In this document: one piece after another, positions 6,910 through 10,103 of the stretch
Layout: each line of letters begins with the position of its first letter
Numbering within the stretch: position 1 is the stretch's first letter
NCBI GenBank assembly: GCA_021802325.1
Contig: JAKAAM010000033.1
Span: 1 to 10,103, forward strand
Direction: 5' to 3'
DNA: 10,103 bases
Origin: Nitrospirota bacterium
Lineage (GTDB): Bacteria > Nitrospirota_A > Leptospirillia > Leptospirillales > Leptospirillaceae
Notes under the pieces: generated by a model
What the model saw: only the letters and a program-made list of their open reading frames with translations
Database searches by the model: none
What the model was told of the DNA's origin: nothing
Position numbers and translations under genes: made by a program

Positions 6910-7145
6910 CGTTCCTCCTCCTTCGGCAGATGTTTGTTGCAGAACGCGCCTTCCTCTCTCACGCTCCCCTCGTCGCACTCGATGCTGAACACCTTTCCGC
7001 ACCGGACGCACAAGCAGACGTCGGAAGGGAAGGCGGCCAGGAGCGCCTCGATGGCAACCTGCGAAACTTTCCTCCGGGATTCGGCAGCCTGCCTCGATAT
7101 CAGTCCGTAGGTCGTGTCGTCAAGGCTGATGGACAGCTTCTTCAT
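6906..7145 (-). CDS. Small ribbon-helix-helix protein with a C-terminal cysteine cluster
   Basis: A 79-residue protein. Residues 1-38 (KKLSISLDDTTYGLISRQAA, then SRRKVSQVAIEALLAAF) look like a ribbon-helix-helix DNA-binding domain: a short beta strand followed by two helices with the SQVAIEALL second helix. Residues 44-69 carry five cysteines (C44, C46, C49, C57, C69) in the pattern CLCVRCGKVFSIECDEG, with FCNKH after it, consistent with a zinc site. I chose the ATG at 7145: it overlaps the previous stop (ATGA) and begins the domain; an upstream in-frame ATG would add a basic, proline-rich stretch unlike protein. It lies between the double-CxxC gene and the Xre gene, both overlapped by four bases. 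A role as a small DNA-binding regulator is inferred. Confidence 0.72.
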   Translation of the reverse strand: MKKLSISLDDTTYGLISRQAAESRRKVSQVAIEALLAAFPSDVCLCVRCGKVFSIECDEGSVREEGAFCNKHLPKEEER

Positions 7146-7339
7146 CTCCGGATCCCTCCCGTTCGGGACCATTTCCGTTCCGACTCCTCGAAGCAAGCCG
7201 GGCAGACCCAGAGGGCCCCAAGGGCCAGTAGGGATTCGAAGCCTCCCTCGCACCAGTCGCACCGGATTGGGACAAGAAGATCCTTATAGACCGGGGCCAG
7301 CCTTCCCTCCCGGATTTCGAGAAATTCCATCAGGCTCAT
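7142..7339 (-). CDS. Small double-CxxC zinc-ribbon-like protein (first gene of operon B)
   Basis: A 65-residue protein with CDWC (27-30) and CPAC (46-49), spaced as in zinc ribbons, in the context VPIRCDWCEGGFES and ALWVCPACFEESERK. No catalytic motif is visible. The start at 7339 is supported by AAAGGAG six bases upstream. Its second cysteine pair, VCPACFE, resembles VCFECFE of the small protein at 9102-9287, so the two may be paralogues heading two operons of the element. Likely role: nucleic-acid or protein binding through zinc; this is inferred. It is the first gene of a three-gene chain with four-base overlaps. Confidence 0.72.
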   Translation of the reverse strand: MSLMEFLEIREGRLAPVYKDLLVPIRCDWCEGGFESLLALGALWVCPACFEESERKWSRTGGIRR

Positions 7340-7448
7340 GGGTTCTCCTTTCTTTCTATTCCGGCGTTAGAGGTAATGATTTCATTCTTCTCGACCGATA
7401 GAGAGTCCATGGTTTCATCCTTCATCCACTATTTCGAAAGGAGTTTTT

Positions 7449-7877
7449 ATGAGAGCCAGATTCGGATTTTTTATCGTTATGTCGAGTTTGTTCGTTTTTT
7501 CTGCGTGTGCCACTTTTTCTTCCGGTTGCAAAACCCTTGTCTACGCCAATGCTCCGAATTATTATTTAAAGGTCCTCTCCAGTGGAAAGTTGGTTTCTGG
7601 AGGCGATTCATTTAAGCAAGGCTCTCAACCGATCAGTGCGTCAGAATTGCCTGCCCCTCAAAATAAAATTTCCGAAGGTGGTTTATATCCTTTTGATTTT
7701 GTCTCCGATCAGCCAAGGCAGTGCGGTAAAAAAATCGCCCAAAACATTCGGTTAATCTTCAGGGGTAACATCGTTTTTAATGGTCCGTTTGAAACGGAAT
7801 CTGGAAAATGGAGAGTTCTCTATAGGGATCCATCCCAAGATCTCAAAGTAATGATCAAGGTTGTTGAGAAGCATTAA
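7449..7877 (+). CDS. Lipoprotein-like exported protein of unknown function
   Basis: A 142-residue protein, the only plus-strand gene inside the element. Residues 1-20 are a signal sequence (MRARFGFFIVMSSLFVFSAC); FSAC resembles a lipobox with C20 as the lipid-carrying residue, although Phe at -3 is unusual, and AxA-type cleavage near ACA is the alternative. The mature part (C27, C93 region PRQCGKK, then NIRLIFRGNIVFNG and WRVLYRD) has no motif I recognise and looks like a small beta-rich periplasmic domain. AAAGGAG lies six bases before the ATG. Its base composition is clearly lower in GC than the operons on either side, suggesting separate acquisition. A terminator follows at 7904. Confidence 0.75.
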   Translation: MRARFGFFIVMSSLFVFSACATFSSGCKTLVYANAPNYYLKVLSSGKLVSGGDSFKQGSQPISASELPAPQNKISEGGLYPFDFVSDQPRQCGKKIAQNIRLIFRGNIVFNGPFETESGKWRVLYRDPSQDLKVMIKVVEKH

Positions 7878-7903
7878 CCGACAATAATATGGGCGTAATG
7901 ATG

Positions 7904-7940
7904 GGGCCAGGAATATTTTTCTGGCCCTTTCCCTAAATTT
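7904..7940 (+). terminator. Probable terminator after the lipoprotein-like gene
   Basis: GGGCCAG (7904-7910) and CTGGCCC (7921-7927) form a 7-bp stem with an AT-rich 10-base loop, followed by TTTCCCTAAATTTTG. The U-tract is interrupted, so strength is uncertain. It lies between convergent genes. Confidence 0.5.
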
Positions 7941-8547
7941 TGTCAGTGAGATTGATGCGATATTTTTTTCGATTGCCGGCGATCAAACCTCGAAAAATTT
8001 GGGACGCCTTTCCTTGGTCCTTTATAAAAATTTTGTAATGCAGTCCATCCCTTTCCACCTTTACCCATCCCCGAATGCCGTACCAATTCGTTGAAGAGAA
8101 TTCCCTGACGCTTTGAAAAGTGGTCCGCTTATCAAAGGATGTTTCAAAAAATGACTTCCATGGGTGAGACAAGTCGGGGGACTTAATGGCTATAAAAACT
8201 TGGTAAATTTTTCTGGATGAAACTGATTGTTGAGACGCATCAGCCGCCTTAATGGATCCGGCCAAAAGAACGATTCCGATAACCCCTGCAATCAGCGAAT
8301 TTCCGACAGTCCGTCGTCCCATTTTTTTTTCCTTTTTGTTTTCGGTAAGGCTGTGGACGGTTTTTCCTTCCAGTTCTCCCAGTCTCTCAAGATAGAAGTC
8401 CCACAGCGTGTCCATCGCGTCCGCCCCGATCTTTTCCGCATGTTCCAGGATCCGGTTCCAGGCCTCTTTCAGCTCCCGGCAGCCCGAAGGCTTTGCCAGG
8501 ACATCCCAGAGGCTCAGAAAGTCCGAAGAAGAAACAGGGACGTTCAT
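7933..8547 (-). CDS. Two-part ORF: small cytoplasmic domain joined to an exported/anchored domain
   Basis: From the ATG at 8547 the frame encodes 204 residues. Residues 1-75 (start MNVPVSSSDF, then LSLWDVLAKP and LKEAWNRILEHAEKIGADAM) are acidic and helical, in GC-rich codons like the operon upstream; this ATG overlaps the stop of the preceding frame as ATGA. At residue 76 a second plausible start occurs (ATG at 8322, with AAAGGA nine bases before it), followed by a textbook signal sequence or anchor: MGRRTVGNSL, then IAGVIGIVLLAGSIKAADA. The remaining ~100 residues (FIAIKSPDLSHPWKSFFE, WYGIRGWVKVERDGLHYKIF) are in AT-rich codons and unrecognised. Either this is one membrane-anchored protein, N-terminus inside, or two genes fused across a run of nine A's. 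I favour a separate exported protein starting at 8322, but cannot settle it. Longer in-frame starts (8697, 8721) are less likely. Confidence 0.6.
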   Translation of the reverse strand: MNVPVSSSDFLSLWDVLAKPSGCRELKEAWNRILEHAEKIGADAMDTLWDFYLERLGELEGKTVHSLTENKKEKKMGRRTVGNSLIAGVIGIVLLAGSIKAADASQQSVSSRKIYQVFIAIKSPDLSHPWKSFFETSFDKRTTFQSVREFSSTNWYGIRGWVKVERDGLHYKIFIKDQGKASQIFRGLIAGNRKKYRINLTDKI

Positions 8548-8697
8548 TGGACAATCCAGCTCTTTTTCCGGTCCTTCCAGACCTCCTCCCTTCCTTGCGC
8601 CTTCCGCTTGCGATACCGGGACTCGTGGGGTCCCCGTGCGCGGCGCTGGTCCTCCGGACCCGGCGCATCGTCCGGCTCGGAGATCCTTTCCGCTCAT
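8544..8697 (-). pseudogene. Small basic protein gene of operon A, frameshifted near its start
   Basis: A frame ending at the TGA 8546-8544 reads ISEPDDAPGPEDQRRARG, then PHESRYRKRKAQGREE and VWKDRKKSWIVQ, a charged, mostly basic 48-residue sequence. Its third codon positions are about 78% G or C, against about 51% for the competing frame that is open from the coupled ATG at 8697. The upstream gene stops in ATGA at 8697-8694, and this frame stops in ATGA with the next ATG at 8547, so both junctions fit a coupled gene; yet the ATG and the good frame differ by one base. Skipping one G in GGAAAGGATC would give MSGK-ISEPDD. A sequencing error, a real mutation, or programmed shifting could explain it. 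Confidence 0.5.
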
Positions 8698-8882
8698 TTC
8701 CATTCTCCTGGTGCATTCCACGCCAAAAGCGTTTCAGGATGCCCGTGAAAGGCCATTCCGAATCCCATCAGGATCAACCCGGACAGGATCCAGAGGCAGA
8801 CCCGGACGAGGTCCGGATCATCCGATCCGGCAGTATCATGCGTGGCGTTCATATGGACGACGATCTCCTCAGGCGTTTTCAT
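8694..8882 (-). CDS. Small single-helix membrane protein
   Basis: A 62-residue protein: an acidic N-terminus (MKTPEEIVVHMNATHD, then TAGSDDPD), one hydrophobic helix at about 25-46 (LVRVCLWILSGLILMGFGMA), and a short tail FHGHPETLLAWNAPGEWK. It overlaps the end of the upstream gene by 14 bases and the next ATG by four, as members of one translated chain do; its own SD is weak, in line with coupled translation. No known family is recognised. Possible roles range from a small membrane regulator to a holin-like or toxin-like peptide; the sequence does not decide. Confidence 0.6.
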   Translation of the reverse strand: MKTPEEIVVHMNATHDTAGSDDPDLVRVCLWILSGLILMGFGMAFHGHPETLLAWNAPGEWK

Positions 8883-9105
8883 CGGGCACTTGTCCGGAAG
8901 TCTCGGCGGGGCGGGATTTCCGTTCCGGAATCATCCCGCAGACCCCTTCGTCCTTGCCCGTCTCGATCCAGGCCATGCAGTCCTCCGGAACACAGCGGGT
9001 CTTGAACCAGACTCCGGCCCGGCCCGGCAATTCGATGAGTATCCCCAAGGGATTCGTGAAGGTTGAAAACGGGCACAACTTCTTCTTTGCCTCTTTTATT
9101 TTCAT
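8869..9105 (-). CDS. Small four-cysteine protein of mobile elements (CPF...CMAW...CG pattern)
   Basis: A 78-residue protein with four cysteines: C11 in KKLCPFSTF, C38 and C43 in KTRCVPEDCMAWIETG, and C56 in GVCGMIPE. Short phage and integrative-element proteins with the order CP(F/L), C-x4-CMAW, and a closing G-x-CG are familiar to me as uncharacterised proteins; the likely use of the cysteines is to bind zinc or an iron-sulfur cluster. AGGAGG six bases before the ATG at 9105 marks the start; its ATG overlaps the preceding stop as ATGA. It sits second in operon A. Function unknown; the family link is from memory of the pattern, not a search. Confidence 0.72.
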   Translation of the reverse strand: MKIKEAKKKLCPFSTFTNPLGILIELPGRAGVWFKTRCVPEDCMAWIETGKDEGVCGMIPERKSRPAETSGQVPDENA

Positions 9106-9287
9106 TTCTGGCCTCCTGAGATTTTTTCCATGACCTCCGCTTCCGGAGTCGTCTCCAACACGCGGCCCTCGAAGCATTCGAAACAGACCGGGCCGCCGAA
9201 TTCGGACCGTCCTTTCGCCAGAAACTCCGGATCTTCAAGCTCCTCCCGGATCAGAATCTCCCCGCACTGGGCGCACTTCCGAACCAT
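9102..9287 (-). CDS. Small double-CxxC zinc-ribbon-like protein (first gene of operon A)
   Basis: A 61-residue protein with CAQC (5-8) and CFEC (35-38), the spacing of a zinc ribbon or treble-clef knuckle pair: MVRKCAQCGEIL, an acidic helix EELEDPEF, then GPVCFECFEGR. AAAGGAG about seven bases before the ATG supports the start. It opens a chain of overlapping small genes running left. The candidate promoter and operator lie about 105-130 bases upstream. The VCFECFE segment resembles VCPACFE of the protein at 7142-7339. A nucleic-acid-binding or metal-dependent adaptor role is possible but unproven. Confidence 0.72.
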   Translation of the reverse strand: MVRKCAQCGEILIREELEDPEFLAKGRSEFGGPVCFECFEGRVLETTPEAEVMEKISGGQK

Positions 9288-9326
9288 CCTCGTTCTCCTT
9301 TGCTGACGTCCGATCTCCCGGCCCCT

Positions 9327-9347
9327 CCTGGTCCCCTTGATACCAGG
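9327..9347 (-). other. Hairpin in the leader of operon A
   Basis: CCTGGT and ACCAGG pair around a 9-base loop, about 40 bases before the first gene of operon A. It is not followed by a U-tract on the minus strand, so it is more likely a leader structure than a terminator. On the plus strand CTTTT follows, giving a weak terminator-like shape. Confidence 0.3.
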
Positions 9348-9392
9348 CTTTTGGGCTGCGCTCCGGCAGGGTGAGGTGATCTGGGAAATTTG

Positions 9393-9418
9393 TTACAAGA
9401 TAATATTGTAAAAGTCAA
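9393..9418 (-). promoter_or_regulatory. Candidate promoter of operon A with a 19-bp palindromic operator in the spacer
   Basis: On the minus strand TTGACT (9418-9413) is a good -35 box, and TAACAA 17 bases on is a weak -10. The spacer consists of a near-perfect 19-bp palindrome, TTACAA-N7-TTGTAA (9393-9411) with one mismatched pair inside. A dimeric repressor bound there would block RNA polymerase. The Xre-type protein of operon B is one candidate to bind it; this is inferred. Confidence 0.45.
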
Positions 9419-9552
9419 CAAGAAAAAATTACAGAATAGAATAAAGGGCTACCGAATTTCGAATGGGATGGAGGTGGAAGGCGAGAAATCAGATATGATG
9501 CAAAAAGAGGTTTGTGTGGGGGGACCTTCGATCAGGTGGACGCTTGACGTCC

Positions 9553-9579
9553 AAAAAAAGCCCCAGATTAGACCGGGGC
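9553..9579 (-). terminator. Rho-independent terminator, minus strand
   Basis: Read on the minus strand, GCCCC and GGGGC pair around a 10-base loop and are followed by seven T's. It would end transcripts coming from the right, such as that of the AT-rich membrane-protein gene, and insulate operon A from them. Confidence 0.75.
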
Positions 9580-9689
9580 CATGACAGAGACTATGAGTAA
9601 GTGAAGCCAAAGTCTCACGTCAGGTTCCTCGGTGCGGGGGCCTGGGCTCAGAAACGGGCCAAGGCTACCATAGCCTACTTGGGGTGTTC

Positions 9690-9755
9690 AGTCTCCCGAA
9701 AACGAACGGGAAGTCTCCTCATGGCGAACGCCCAGTCTCCGGATCGCGAACGGGG
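9690..9755. repeat. Three contiguous imperfect 22-bp tandem repeats
   Basis: Copies at 9690-9711, 9712-9733 and 9734-9755 each begin AGTCTCC and carry CGAACG at the same place near the end, with 5-8 variable bases between; each also has short arms able to pair. TGTTC directly precedes the first copy (9685-9689). Arrays of about 22-bp sites beside a TGT terminus are typical of transposon ends bound by DDE transposases (Tn7-like, Tn5053-like, IS21-like). No transposase gene is visible, so this may be a stranded end. The rest of 9580-9894 holds no gene I can support. Confidence 0.6.
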
Positions 9756-9894
9756 AGATTGGCCTCCCTACTACTTCTCCCGAAGTTTTTATGGGACTAG
9801 ATGTCTCCTTCAGCATGGTGTTTTTGATATGTCACCCAGAGGCATTACTCAGAGGGGGGCATGGAACAGATTCCTTCGTTTTTGCAATATCATA

Positions 9895-10103
9895 TTATTC
9901 ATCTTTAGAATGAAAATTAATAAAAAATTTTACTAATTCTAATTTTGCTGATTGATGTCCAAGATATAAAACTATAAATATGAAAAATATTATTAATGAA
10001 AAAATTAAATTTATAATAGATTGTGCATATTTTATGTTTTCTTGGGCAAATAGATAAAATTTTTGGTTTAAATCAAAGGCACTAATGCTGAAGGAGACAT
10101 CTA
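9895..10103 (-). CDS. C-terminal part of a very AT-rich membrane protein (cut by the right edge)
   Basis: An open frame enters from the right edge and ends at the TAA 9897-9895, giving 68 visible codons: DVSFSISAFDLNQKFYLFAQ, then ENIKYAQSIINLIF, SLIIFFIFIVLYLGHQ and SAKLELVKFFINFHSKDE. One strong transmembrane helix (about visible residues 29-48) is followed by a short charged tail. Of the 180 bases 9901-10080 only 33 are G or C, about 18%, far below every other gene here, so the gene was probably acquired from an AT-rich source. It has no start in the window. No family is recognisable from this fragment. The minus-strand terminator at 9579-9553 may end its transcript. Confidence 0.65.
   Translation of the reverse strand, partial: DVSFSISAFDLNQKFYLFAQENIKYAQSIINLIFSLIIFFIFIVLYLGHQSAKLELVKFFINFHSKDE

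Noticed and set aside
9390..9584. 64-codon plus-strand frame starting with TTG
   Set aside because: Its start lies in the candidate operator, no SD precedes it, and its end runs through the minus-strand terminator stem.
416..9755. CRISPR array
   Set aside because: The only regular repeats (9690-9755) are contiguous with no spacers, and no cas gene is present.
9601..9936. 111-codon plus-strand frame starting with GTG
   Set aside because: It reads through the 22-bp repeats and then into antisense of the AT-rich gene, has no SD and no protein-like pattern.
10091..10103. AAGGAG near the right edge as an SD for a plus-strand gene beginning at 10103
   Set aside because: The same bases are coding in the minus-strand membrane-protein frame, which explains the region better.
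4854..10103. Second copy of the tRNA 3' end as attR
   Set aside because: No repeat of GGTTCGAATCCCG with its flanks was found in the window by reading.

Overview
The window looks like part of a bacterial chromosome of moderately high GC (roughly the upper fifties in most genes, much lower in two patches). Purine-rich Shine-Dalgarno (SD) sequences precede most genes. Gene content suggests a motile Gram-negative: a soluble PAS chemoreceptor behind a sigma-28-like promoter, a secreted ankyrin protein, and exported or lipoprotein-like products. A Nitrospirota or Leptospirillum-like host is only a guess from overall feel; nothing here proves a taxon.

Left part (1-4853), probable host backbone with older scars. 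A HicA-type toxin gene on the minus strand sits beside a decayed tyrosine-recombinase tail. A PAS-MCP chemotaxis gene (+) ends in a strong terminator. Convergent to it is a minus-strand pair: a CrtI-family FAD oxidoreductase followed by a secreted ankyrin-repeat protein. Divergent from that pair is a GNAT acetyltransferase (+). A tRNA-Gly(GCC) with its own promoter closes the backbone.

Right part (about 4850 to beyond 10103), an integrated element. Directly behind the tRNA 3' end lie a tyrosine integrase and a small excisionase-like helix-turn-helix gene, both on the minus strand: the classic layout of a tRNA-targeting island. Further right come two tightly packed minus-strand operons of very small proteins, most of them cysteine-rich. 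Operon B (7339-6397) encodes a double-CxxC protein, a ribbon-helix-helix plus cysteine-cluster protein, and an Xre-type regulator with a coiled coil. Operon A (9287 leftwards) encodes a double-CxxC protein, a CPF...CMAW four-cysteine protein, a one-helix membrane peptide, a frameshifted basic protein, and a further ORF. Neighbouring genes within each operon overlap by 4 to 14 bases, implying coupled translation. Between the operons lies a lower-GC insert carrying a lipoprotein-like gene and, convergent to it, an exported-protein segment fused in frame to the end of operon A.

Right edge (9300-10103). A near-perfect 19-bp palindrome sits inside a candidate promoter for operon A. Then follow a strong minus-strand terminator, three tandem 22-bp repeats that look like transposon-end binding sites, and the C-terminal 68 codons of an extremely AT-rich membrane protein cut by the window edge. 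The other attachment site of the element is not in view.
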